A stretch of 36,994 nucleotides of DNA, taken from a virus. A program made the position numbers and the translations under genes. The stretch is from positions 1-36,994 of IMG/VR virus record IMGVR_UViG_3300006033_000062. One strand, written 5' to 3'. Of this stretch, positions 23,390 to 30,729 are shown in pieces (positions within the stretch are counted from its first letter, which is position 1; every line of letters begins with the position of its first letter). Under the pieces are notes generated by a model. That model saw only the letters and a program-made list of their open reading frames with translations, searched no databases and was not told the DNA's origin.

Positions 23390-23610
23390 TGGCCTACACA
23401 GAAGCCCAACTCCAGGCATTGGAGACCGCGCTCGCCAAGGGCGAACGCCGCGTCAGCTTCGGCGACAAGACGGTCGAGTACCGCTCGGTCGATGAACTGA
23501 AAGCTGCGATCCGCGAAGTCAAGCGCGGCATCCTGGAGCAGGCAGCCGCCACTGGGCTGTGGCCGGGTGCGCCGCGCCAGATCCGGGTCACGACCTCGAA
23601 GGGGTTCTGA
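23389..23610 (+). CDS. Head-tail connector protein, gpW family
   Basis: A 73-aa protein matching the gpW pattern: 'MAYTEAQLQALETALAKGERRVSFGDKTVEYRSVDELKAAIREV', two helices around a short beta hairpin. gpW joins the head to the tail and stabilises packaged DNA. It directly precedes the portal gene, as W precedes B in lambda, with a TGATG overlap at both ends. Confidence 0.92.
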   Translation: MAYTEAQLQALETALAKGERRVSFGDKTVEYRSVDELKAAIREVKRGILEQAAATGLWPGAPRQIRVTTSKGF

Positions 23611-25121
23611 TGGCCTGGTATTCGAAGATCCGCAGCCTGTTCGGCCAGCAACCCGTCCACGAAGCGGCTGGCCGTGGTCGCCGCTCGTTGGCTTGGATGC
23701 CCGGCAACCCGGGCGCGGTCGCCGCGATGCTGGCGACCAACACCGAACTGCGCATCAAGAGCCGCGACCTCGTGCGCCGCAATGCCTGGGCGCAGGCCGG
23801 TATCGAGGCCTTCGTGTCCAACGCGGTCGGCACCGGCATCAAGCCGCAGAGTCTGGCAGCAGACGAGCGCTTCAAGACCGACGTGCAGGCGCTGTGGCGT
23901 GACTGGACGGAGGAAGCCGACGCTGCAGGTCAGACCGACTTCTATGGGCTGCAGGCGCTGGCCTGCCGCGCGATGCTCGAGGGCGGTGAATGCCTGATCC
24001 GGCTGCGCCCGCGTCGTCCGGAAGATGGCTTGGTGGTGCCCTTGCAACTGCAGTTGCTGGAGCCCGAGCACCTGCCGATCAGTCTCAACCTCGATCTGGC
24101 TTCGGGCAACGTGGTGCGCTCTGGCATCGAATTCGACAGCCTCGGGCGGCGCGTCGCTTACCACCTTTACCGCTCGCACCCCGAAGACGGTCGGCTGGCT
24201 CCGATGTCGGGCCAGGGCGGGATGGACACGGTGCGCATCGATGCGAAGGAAATCATCCACCTGTTCCGCGTCCTGCGTCCCGGCCAGATCCGGGGCGAGC
24301 CGTGGTTGTCGCGGGCCTTGGTCAAGCTCAACGAGCTCGACCAGTACGACGACGCCGAGCTGGTGCGCAAGAAGACCGCCGCGATGTTCGCTGGGTTCGT
24401 GACCCGCCAGAACCCCGAGGACAACCTGATGGGCGAAGGCGCGGCAGACAACGACGGCATTGCACTCGCCGGTCTGGAGCCGGGCACCTTGCAGATATTG
24501 GAGCCCGGCGAGGACATCAAGTTCTCCGACCCAGCCGACGTCGGTGGCTCGTATGGCGAGTTTCTGCGCACGCAGTTCCGCGCGGTTGCCGCTGCCATCG
24601 GCGTCACCTACGAGCAGTTGACTGGCGATCTCACAGGCGTGAACTACTCGTCCATTCGCGCCGGGATGCTGGAGTTCCGGCGTCGCTGCGAGATGGTGCA
24701 GCACGGGGTGCTTGTGCATCAGATGTGCCGTCCGGTTTGGGCCGCGTGGATGAAACAGGCCGTGCTCGCCGGTGCCATCGAAGCTCCCGGCTTCGCGCGT
24801 GGCGGCCCAGCCCGTCGCCGCCAGTACCTGCAGGTGAAGTGGATTCCCCAGGGCTGGCAGTGGGTCGATCCTGAGAAGGAGTTCAAGGCAATGCTGCTGG
24901 CCATCCGGGCGGGCCTGATGAGCCGCTCGGAAGCCATCGCTGCCTTTGGCTACGACGCCGAGGACGTTGACCGCGAGATCGCCGCCGACAACCAGCGCGC
25001 CGACGACCTCGGGTTGATTTTCGACTCCGACCCGCGCCGCACGTCCAAGGACGGCGGAAGCGCCGAGCCGAACAAGAACGCTGCAGACACCACGCAAACC
25101 GGCGACACATCGTCTGCCTGA
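23610..25121 (+). CDS. Portal protein, lambda family
   Basis: This 503-aa protein forms the dodecameric portal ring at the head vertex. It shows lambda-type portal features: an N-terminal 'ARR/GR' linker followed by 'NAWAQAGIEAFVSNAVGTGIKPQ', 'EGGECLIRLRPRR', 'DAKEIIHLFRVLRPGQIRGEPWLSRAL' and 'AAAIGVTYEQLTGDLTGVNYSSIRAGMLEFRR'. The C-terminus is acidic and disordered (about 465-503). ATG 23610 overlaps the gpW stop. Confidence 0.95.
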   Translation: MAWYSKIRSLFGQQPVHEAAGRGRRSLAWMPGNPGAVAAMLATNTELRIKSRDLVRRNAWAQAGIEAFVSNAVGTGIKPQSLAADERFKTDVQALWRDWTEEADAAGQTDFYGLQALACRAMLEGGECLIRLRPRRPEDGLVVPLQLQLLEPEHLPISLNLDLASGNVVRSGIEFDSLGRRVAYHLYRSHPEDGRLAPMSGQGGMDTVRIDAKEIIHLFRVLRPGQIRGEPWLSRALVKLNELDQYDDAELVRKKTAAMFAGFVTRQNPEDNLMGEGAADNDGIALAGLEPGTLQILEPGEDIKFSDPADVGGSYGEFLRTQFRAVAAAIGVTYEQLTGDLTGVNYSSIRAGMLEFRRRCEMVQHGVLVHQMCRPVWAAWMKQAVLAGAIEAPGFARGGPARRRQYLQVKWIPQGWQWVDPEKEFKAMLLAIRAGLMSRSEAIAAFGYDAEDVDREIAADNQRADDLGLIFDSDPRRTSKDGGSAEPNKNAADTTQTGDTSSA

Positions 25122-25130
25122 AGGATTCCC

Positions 25131-26360
25131 ATGACCCTGTTGCCCCATTTGGCGGCACGCCTCTACGGTGTGCCGCTGGCGATCCATCGCCCAAAACTTG
25201 ATGTGATCCTGGCCGTGCTCGGCCCCCGGATCGGCTTGGCTGACTTGGCTGCACCCTCGGCCTTCACGCCGCCCGTGCGTCCCGCAGCCACCCAGACGAC
25301 GAAGGTCGCGGTCATCCCAATCCACGGCACGCTGGTGCGACGCACCGTGGGCCTGGAAGCCGAATCCGGCTTGACCAGCTACGCCGGTCTCAGCGCGCAG
25401 TTGGATGCCGCGCTGGCCAGCCCGGATGTCGCCGCCATCCTGCTTGACGTCGACTCACCGGGGGGCGAGTCGGGCGGCGTGTTCGATCTGGCCGACCGCA
25501 TCCGTGCGGCTGCCCAGACGAAGCCGGTCTGGGCCGTGGCCAACGACATGGCCTTTTCAGCGGCCTACGCACTCGCGTCTGCTTCCAGCAAGGTGTTTGT
25601 GTCACGCACCGGCGGCGTCGGCTCGATTGGCGTCATTGCGATGCACGTCGACCAGTCCGAGAGGGATGCCCAAGACGGCGTTCGCTACACGGCGGTCTTT
25701 GCGGGCGACCGCAAGAACGATCTCAACCCGCACGAGCCGATTTCCAGCGAAGCCCACGCCTTTCTCAAGGGCGAGGTGAATCGCGTCTACGGCCTGTTCG
25801 TCGAGACGGTGGCCCGAAACCGGGGCATCGAGGCATCTGCCGTGCGTGACACCGAGGCGGGGCTGTTCTTCGGGCAAGCCGCCGTTGCCATCGGGCTGGC
25901 CGACGCCATCGGCACCTTCGACGACGCCCTTGCGCAGCTTTGCGAATCCGTTTCCCCACTCCCGAAGTTGGCGGCAAGCCACTCCGGTCTTTTTAGCAAC
26001 CCCCAGATGGAGTCATCAATGAATGATCGAACCGACCCCGCTGCTCCTGATCGGCTTGCTGCTGATCCTGCTGGCAGTCTTTCTCAACAGGCGGCCGCCA
26101 CCGCCATGACCGTGGCCGACGCGATTGAGGTCGCCCAAACCTGCACCCTGGCCGGGCGCACCGACCTGATCGCAGGCTTCCTCGAAGCGAAGGCATCACC
26201 CGCCAAGGTGCGCAGCCAGTTGCTGGCGGCGAAGGCCGAAGCGTCCCCCGAAATCGTCAGCCGCATCGCTCCCGATGCTGCTGCATCCACGAGCAACCCG
26301 CTGCTCGATGCCGCGAAGCAGCTCGCGGCCAAGTCCGCATCACTGAAGAAGGAGATCTGA
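25131..26360 (+). CDS. S49 family capsid maturation protease with scaffold-like C-terminus
   Basis: This 409-aa protein has the SppA/S49 fold at about residues 55-260: 'LLDVDSPGG' for the oxyanion hole, nucleophile S143 in 'MAFSAAYALAS', 'GVGSIGVIAMHVD', and the general base K195 in 'AGDRKNDLNP'. It corresponds to lambda gpC, which trims the prohead. Residues 293-409 are helical and low complexity like scaffold proteins, and an internal start begins at M297. The ATG follows GAAGGATTCCC. Confidence 0.94.
   Translation: MTLLPHLAARLYGVPLAIHRPKLDVILAVLGPRIGLADLAAPSAFTPPVRPAATQTTKVAVIPIHGTLVRRTVGLEAESGLTSYAGLSAQLDAALASPDVAAILLDVDSPGGESGGVFDLADRIRAAAQTKPVWAVANDMAFSAAYALASASSKVFVSRTGGVGSIGVIAMHVDQSERDAQDGVRYTAVFAGDRKNDLNPHEPISSEAHAFLKGEVNRVYGLFVETVARNRGIEASAVRDTEAGLFFGQAAVAIGLADAIGTFDDALAQLCESVSPLPKLAASHSGLFSNPQMESSMNDRTDPAAPDRLAADPAGSLSQQAAATAMTVADAIEVAQTCTLAGRTDLIAGFLEAKASPAKVRSQLLAAKAEASPEIVSRIAPDAAASTSNPLLDAAKQLAAKSASLKKEI
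26019..26360 (+). CDS. Nested in-frame scaffold protein (Nu3-like)
   Basis: ATG 26019, codon 297 of the protease gene, has GGAG 6 nt upstream. It would give a 113-aa product starting MNDRTDPAAPDRLAADPAG. The product is helical and Ala-rich, with a Lys-rich end, as expected for a capsid scaffold. In lambda, Nu3 is made from an in-frame start inside gene C; position and reading frame here are the same. A second in-frame ATG lies at 26007. Confidence 0.65.
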   Translation: MNDRTDPAAPDRLAADPAGSLSQQAAATAMTVADAIEVAQTCTLAGRTDLIAGFLEAKASPAKVRSQLLAAKAEASPEIVSRIAPDAAASTSNPLLDAAKQLAAKSASLKKEI

Positions 26361-26361
26361 G

Positions 26362-26742
26362 ATGCCCACCGTGTTTTCTGAATCGATGAACTTGGGCGAC
26401 CTGCTCAAGTACGAGGCCCCGAACCTCTACTCGCGCGACCGCGTCACCGTGGTCGCAGGCCAGACCCTGCCGCTGGGTGCGGTCGTCGGGATGGTGACTG
26501 CCACGGGCAAGGTCAAGCAGATCGACCCCTCGGCCACTGACGGCAGCCAGTACGCCGCTGGCGTGCTGATGCAGTCCGTCGATGCCGCCCTGGCCGAACG
26601 CCCGGACGGTCTGATGGTGGCGCGTCACGCCATCGTCGCCGACCACGCGCTGCAGTGGCCCACCGGCATCACCACCGCCGAACAGCAGGCGGCCGTTGCC
26701 CAGCTCAAGGCGCTGGGTGTCCTCGTTCGCCAAGGAGTCTGA
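26362..26742 (+). CDS. Head decoration protein (gpD-like)
   Basis: A 126-aa beta-rich protein with 'FSESMNLGDLLKYEAPNLYSRDRVTVVAGQTLPLGAVVGMVTATGKVK' and 'GVLMQSVDAALAERPDGLMVARHAIV', the head decoration pattern of lambda gpD. It should bind as trimers to the expanded capsid to stabilise it. It starts one base after the protease stop and precedes the major capsid gene, as D precedes E in lambda. Confidence 0.93.
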   Translation: MPTVFSESMNLGDLLKYEAPNLYSRDRVTVVAGQTLPLGAVVGMVTATGKVKQIDPSATDGSQYAAGVLMQSVDAALAERPDGLMVARHAIVADHALQWPTGITTAEQQAAVAQLKALGVLVRQGV

Positions 26743-26744
26743 CC

Positions 26745-27764
26745 ATGCAGAACATCTTCGAAAACCCCGCATTCTCGATGTCGGCACTCACCGCCGCCAT
26801 CAACTTCCTGCCCAACAACTACGACCGCCTGGGCGCGATGGGCCTGTTTGTCGACAAGCCGCAGCGCTTTCGCTCGGTGATCGTGGAAGAGCAGAACGGC
26901 GTGCTCACGCTGCTGCCAACCATGCCCCCGGGCTCGCCGGGAACGGTGGGCGTGCGCGGCAAGCGCAAGGTGCGCTCGTTCACCATCCCTCACATCCCCC
27001 ACGACGACGTGATCCTGCCCGAGGAAGTCCAGGGCATCCGCGCCTTCGGGTCGGAGACGGAGCTGCAGACCGTGGCGGGCGTGATGGCGCAGCACCTGCA
27101 GACGATGCGCAACAAGCACGCAATCACGCTGGAGCATCTGCGCTTCGGCGCGCTCAAGGGCCAAATTCTGGACGCCGATGGCAGCGTGATCTACGACCTC
27201 TACAACGAGTTCGAGATCACGCCCAAGACCTTCACGTTCAACATCGCCGACCCGGCCAACGGCTGGGACGTGAAAAAGGCCTGTCTGGACGTCGTCCGCT
27301 ACGTGGAGGACAACCTGCAGGGCGAACGGATGAGTGGCCTACACGCCTTCGTCGGTGAGGACTTCTTCGACGCGCTCACCGGGCACGATGAGGTCAAGGC
27401 CGCCTACGACCGCTGGCAGGATGGGCAGGCGCTTCGCACCGATATGCGCGCTGGCTTCACCTTCGCCGGGATCACGTTCGAAGAGCATCGTGGCCGGGCC
27501 GTCGCGCCGGGCAGTGCTGTGCGCCGATTCGTCGAGCCCGATGAGGGTCACATCCTGCCGCTGGGCACGATGGACACGTTCGCCACCTACTACGCGCCCG
27601 CCGACTTCAATGAGACGGCCAACACCGTGGCCCTGCCGCTGTACGCGAAGCAGGAGCCTCGCAAGTTCGACCGGGGCACCGATCTGCACACGCAGGCCAA
27701 CCCGCTGCCGTTGTGCCACCGCCCGGCGCTGCTGGTCAAGCTGGTCATGGGCGCTGGCGTATGA
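26745..27764 (+). CDS. Major capsid protein (gpE family)
   Basis: A 339-aa HK97-fold capsid protein of the lambda E family: 'MSALTAAINFLPNNYDRLGAMGLF', 'QNGVLTLLPTMPPGSPG', 'RKVRSFTIPHIPHDDVILPEEVQGIRAFG' and 'FGALKGQILDADGSVIYDLYNEF' are typical stretches. AAGGAG precedes ATG 26745, two bases after the decoration gene. The C-terminal 'LCHRPALLVKLVMG' is the usual end. It is the main shell building block. Confidence 0.96.
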   Translation: MQNIFENPAFSMSALTAAINFLPNNYDRLGAMGLFVDKPQRFRSVIVEEQNGVLTLLPTMPPGSPGTVGVRGKRKVRSFTIPHIPHDDVILPEEVQGIRAFGSETELQTVAGVMAQHLQTMRNKHAITLEHLRFGALKGQILDADGSVIYDLYNEFEITPKTFTFNIADPANGWDVKKACLDVVRYVEDNLQGERMSGLHAFVGEDFFDALTGHDEVKAAYDRWQDGQALRTDMRAGFTFAGITFEEHRGRAVAPGSAVRRFVEPDEGHILPLGTMDTFATYYAPADFNETANTVALPLYAKQEPRKFDRGTDLHTQANPLPLCHRPALLVKLVMGAGV

Positions 27765-28063
27765 GTCTGGTCGCTCAGATCTATGAGTCAGCCGCGAACG
27801 CAGGGCTGCTGAAGGAATGCCTTTGGTATCCGTCGAACGGTGCGCCATCGCAACGGCATCAGGTCGGCTTTGCCGCGCCGGATGAGTCCCTTCTCGACGG
27901 CCTGACCTTGAGCACCGACTACGAGATGACCTACCCGGTCACGGCGTTCGGAGGACTTGTTGCCCGCGAAGTCGTCGAAATCGGTGGCACGTCTTTCCAG
28001 GTGCGAGACATCCGGGCCGTGGGTGACGGCTCCGAGATCCGCGCCAAGCTCACCCGGCTGTAA
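27761..28063 (+). CDS. Head-tail joining protein (FII-like)
   Basis: A 100-aa protein in the position of lambda FII. It is beta-rich: 'LSTDYEMTYPVTAFGGLVAREVVEIGGTSFQVRDIRAVGDGSEIRAKLTRL' resembles the head-tail attachment fold. ATG 27761 overlaps the capsid gene stop (ATGA). The family assignment is by order and secondary structure pattern. Confidence 0.72.
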   Translation: MSLVAQIYESAANAGLLKECLWYPSNGAPSQRHQVGFAAPDESLLDGLTLSTDYEMTYPVTAFGGLVAREVVEIGGTSFQVRDIRAVGDGSEIRAKLTRL

Positions 28064-28067
28064 ACCC

Positions 28068-28514
28068 ATGGCAGATAACTCCATCCGCGAGCGGATTCTG
28101 CTGGCGGTGATGGCGGCTGCCCGTCCCGCAGTCGAAGGGCTCGGGGCCACGCCGCACCGGTCGCCCACGGTGGCCATCAGCCGCGAACTTTGCCCGGCGC
28201 TCGCGGTGTTTCCCGAGTCGGAGTCCATCACCGAGCGTGCCAACGACCGCGTCACACGCGAACTGACCGTTCGCGTCGTGGCTCTGGCTCGGGCCGTTCC
28301 ACCCGCGTCTCCCGAAACCGAGGCCGACCGCCTGCTCACCGCCGCGCACGCCGCTCTGTTCGCGGATGGCACGTTTGGTGGGTTGGCGCTGGGCATCCGG
28401 GAACAGGAGAGCGAGTGGGAAGTCGAGGACGCCGATGCGGTGGCCGTGGCGCTCCCGGCGCGTTACCGCATCACGTACCGGACGCTGGCCAATGACCTTT
28501 CAACCCTTGGATGA
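28068..28514 (+). CDS. Probable tail terminator / minor tail protein
   Basis: A 148-aa protein with the alternation 'IRERILLAVMAAARPAVEGLGAT...RELCPALAVFPESESITERANDRVTRELTVRVVALARA...', typical of tail-terminator and tail-completion proteins (gpU-type), which cap the tail tube. It begins 4 nt after the preceding stop and its own stop overlaps the next ATG. Membership in the U family is inferred by place and pattern. Confidence 0.7.
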   Translation: MADNSIRERILLAVMAAARPAVEGLGATPHRSPTVAISRELCPALAVFPESESITERANDRVTRELTVRVVALARAVPPASPETEADRLLTAAHAALFADGTFGGLALGIREQESEWEVEDADAVAVALPARYRITYRTLANDLSTLG

Positions 28515-28714
28515 CCCCTATGACCCAGCTTGTTCTGACACGCCCGCACACCCACGCGGGCAAGACCTATGGCGTCGGTGACCGGATCGAGAGCGACGCG
28601 ACATCAGCCGACTGGTTGATCTCGCACGACATCGCCACGCCGGAGCCGACCGCCCCAACCGCTGAACCCATTCCCGAACCCAAACCCCTCCAACGCAAGG
28701 AACCCAAGCAATGA
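28511..28714 (+). CDS. Small DUF7210-like tail-region protein
   Basis: A 67-aa protein: 'LVLTRPHTHAGKTYGVGDRIESDATSADWLISHDIATPEP' followed by a Pro/Glu-rich tail. I recall this as a DUF7210-type phage protein found next to tail tube genes. It overlaps both neighbours by 4 nt (ATGA). Function unknown; accessory tail assembly is a guess. Confidence 0.72.
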   Translation: MTPMTQLVLTRPHTHAGKTYGVGDRIESDATSADWLISHDIATPEPTAPTAEPIPEPKPLQRKEPKQ

Positions 28715-29463
28715 GCACCTATGCCAGTTTTCAAGGCCGCGTCTTCCTCGGCAAGCGCGACACCGACGGCCTTCCCATCGAAGTGCGCTCGCCCGGTAAC
28801 GTCGCCGAGCTGAAGCTCTCCCTCAAGACCGACGTGCTGGAGCACTACGAGAGCCAGACCGGCCAGCGCTCGCTGGATCACCGGATGGTCAAGCAGAAGT
28901 CCGCCACCGTGAACCTCACCATCGAGGAATTCACCAAGGAGAACCTCGCGCTGGCCCTGTACGGCAACCACGTCGTCGGCACGCCGGGCACGGTCACCGC
29001 CGAGCCAGTGGGCGGTGCCACGCCGATTGCGGGCGACCGCTACTTCCTGGCCCACCCGAAGGTGTCGTCCTTGGTCGTGACGGATTCGGCTGGCACGCCC
29101 GCGACCCTGGCCTTGGGCACGAACTACACGGCTGATCCCGACTTCGGTGCCCTCCAGTTTCTGGATACCACCGGCTTCACTGCGCCGTTCAAGGCCAGTT
29201 ACGCCTACGGTGTGGCCACCGAGATCGGCATCTTCACGCAGGCGCTGCCGGAACGCTTCCTGCGGCTCGAAGGCATCAACACGGCCCAGGGCAATGCCAA
29301 GGTGCTGGTCGAGCTTTACCGCGTGGCATTCGATCCGCTGAAGGAAATCTCCTTCATCTCGGACGAGTACAACAAGTTCGAGCTGGAGGGATCGCTGCTG
29401 GCCGACACCACCAAGCCCTTCGACGCGGTGCTGGGCCAGTTCGGCCGCATCGTGCAACTGTGA
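28711..29463 (+). CDS. Major tail tube protein
   Basis: A 250-aa beta-rich protein: 'ASFQGRVFLGKRDTDGLPIEVRSPGNVAELKLSLKTDVLEHYESQTGQRSLDHRMVKQKSATVNLTIEEF', then a low-complexity middle and 'FDAVLGQFGRIVQL' at the end. It matches tail tube proteins of siphovirus tails and sits where V stands in lambda, before G/GT. ATGA and TGATG overlaps couple it to both sides. Confidence 0.85.
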   Translation: MSTYASFQGRVFLGKRDTDGLPIEVRSPGNVAELKLSLKTDVLEHYESQTGQRSLDHRMVKQKSATVNLTIEEFTKENLALALYGNHVVGTPGTVTAEPVGGATPIAGDRYFLAHPKVSSLVVTDSAGTPATLALGTNYTADPDFGALQFLDTTGFTAPFKASYAYGVATEIGIFTQALPERFLRLEGINTAQGNAKVLVELYRVAFDPLKEISFISDEYNKFELEGSLLADTTKPFDAVLGQFGRIVQL

Positions 29464-29876
29464 TGGGTGCCGCCATGAGTGATCTGGACACCCTGATTCC
29501 GCAGGCGGTCGAACTGGTGATCGACGGTGAGCCGCTGGCCATCAAACCGCTGAAGGTCGGGCAGATGCCCGGTTTTCTGCGAGCGATCTCGCCGGTGATG
29601 CAGCAGCTCACTGCCTCCAACATCGACTGGCTGGCGTTGTTCGGCGAGCGCGGCGATGACCTGCTGTCGGCCATCGCCATTGCCGTCGGCAAGCCTCGGG
29701 CGTGGGTCGATGAGCTGGCTGCCGACGAGGCAATCCTGCTGGCGGCCAAGGTGATCGAGGTGAACGCCGATTTTTTTACCCGGACGGTGATTCCGAAGCT
29801 CGACGGGCTGTTCGGCCAAGTGAAGCTGCCGCCCATCGTGAAAGCGGCGGCTGGTTCGATGCCGTCCAGCACCTGA
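29463..29876 (+). CDS. Tail assembly chaperone G
   Basis: A 137-aa protein, 'LDTLIPQAVELVIDGEPLAIKPLKVGQMPGFLRAI...' with helical C-terminal half 'GDDLLSAIAIAVGKPRAWVDELAADEAILLAAKVIEVN', the usual pattern of tail assembly chaperones placed between tube and tape measure. It binds the tape measure during assembly in lambda. The start overlaps the previous stop; ATG 29475 (MSDLDTL) is an equally good start. A slippery run at 29771-29777 lies near its end. Confidence 0.82.
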   Translation: MGAAMSDLDTLIPQAVELVIDGEPLAIKPLKVGQMPGFLRAISPVMQQLTASNIDWLALFGERGDDLLSAIAIAVGKPRAWVDELAADEAILLAAKVIEVNADFFTRTVIPKLDGLFGQVKLPPIVKAAAGSMPSST

Positions 29877-30076
29877 TCGAGCACGGGCACCGCTTGCCCG
29901 ACATCCTCGACTACACGTTGGCGCAGGTGCGCGGCTTCGTCGCAGCGACGGCGCGCACCGATGCGGCCCGCGATGCACGGCTGCTGTCCGTGATCGCCAT
30001 CGGCACGCGCAGCGATGCCCGCCACCTCGACCAAACCCTCGACCGACTTACTGACAAGGCCATCGACCGTGCCTGA
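29463..30076 (+). CDS. Frameshift product GT (tail assembly chaperone)
   Basis: A -1 shift at T TTT TTT (29771-29777) takes ribosomes from the G frame into an open frame that runs to TGA 30076 without a stop. The extension goes Y-P-D-G-D-S-E-A... and ends in 'LPDILDYTLAQVRGFVAATARTD' and 'LLSVIAIGTRSDARHLDQTLDRLTDKA'. The GT-type product in lambda links tube and tape measure. The joined product should be about 204 aa. No independent start with a ribosome-binding site supports separate translation of the second ORF. Confidence 0.78.
29771..29777 (+). other. -1 frameshift slippery heptamer T TTT TTT
   Basis: In the G frame the codons are GAT TTT TTT ACC, so the seven T fall in exact X XXY YYZ register. 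The next codon after slipping is TAC. The two ORFs overlap in the right relative frame (-1), as in the lambda G/GT pair. Confidence 0.82.
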
Positions 30077-30726
30077 TGACCATGCGCATTTCCGTCCAGA
30101 TCGATAGCGCCGCAGCCCAGGCGCAGTTGCGTCGTTGGGGCGGTGAGTTCCGCAACAAGGTCAAGAAGGCGGTGTCGCGGGCGATTGCCAGCGAGGCGGT
30201 CGAACTCAAGCAGGACGTGCGCAGCCACGTCGCCAGCCAGATGGCCGTGGTCAAGAAGTCCTTCCTCAAGGGCTTCAGCGCCAAGGTGCTGGACAAAGAC
30301 CCGAACCGACTGCCCGCGCTGTACGTAGGTTCGCGCATTCCGTGGTCGGGGATGCACGAGACCGGCGGCCAGATTGCCGGGCGGATGCTGATTCCACTGA
30401 ACGGTCGGGTGGGCCGCAAGCGCTTCAAGGCGCAGGTGGCCGAGCTGATGCGCGGCGGCAATGCCTATTTCATCAAGAACGCGAAGGGGAACATCGTCCT
30501 GATGGCCGAGAACATCAAGGAGCACGACCGGCCACTGTCAGGCTTCAAGCGCCGCTACCGCAAGGCAGAGGGCATCAAGCGCCTCAAACGCGGCGCGGAC
30601 ATCCCGATTGCCGTCCTGGTGCCCAAGGTCGTACTCAAGAAGCGCATCGATGTCGAGCGGCTGGTCGCGGGTCGCATCCCGCGTCTGGCGGCGGCCGTCG
30701 AGAAGCAGATCAGCACGGTGGATTGA
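30076..30726 (+). CDS. Minor tail protein, gpZ/DUF6441-like
   Basis: A 216-aa basic protein: 'VQIDSAAAQAQLRRWGGEFRNKVKKAVSRAIASEAVELKQDVRSHV', then 'NRLPALYVGSRIPWSGMHETGGQIAGRMLIPLNGRVGRKRFK' and a C-terminal 'RIPRLAAAVEKQI'. This is the pattern of lambda Z-like/DUF6441 tail completion proteins, placed before the tape measure instead of after FII. It starts at ATG 30076, overlapping the GT stop (TGATG). Confidence 0.75.
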   Translation: MTMRISVQIDSAAAQAQLRRWGGEFRNKVKKAVSRAIASEAVELKQDVRSHVASQMAVVKKSFLKGFSAKVLDKDPNRLPALYVGSRIPWSGMHETGGQIAGRMLIPLNGRVGRKRFKAQVAELMRGGNAYFIKNAKGNIVLMAENIKEHDRPLSGFKRRYRKAEGIKRLKRGADIPIAVLVPKVVLKKRIDVERLVAGRIPRLAAAVEKQISTVD

Positions 30727-30729
30727 TTC

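Noticed and set aside
29894-30076. Independent 60-aa gene
   Set aside because: Its TTG start lacks a ribosome-binding site and the frame fits the -1 extension of the G gene.
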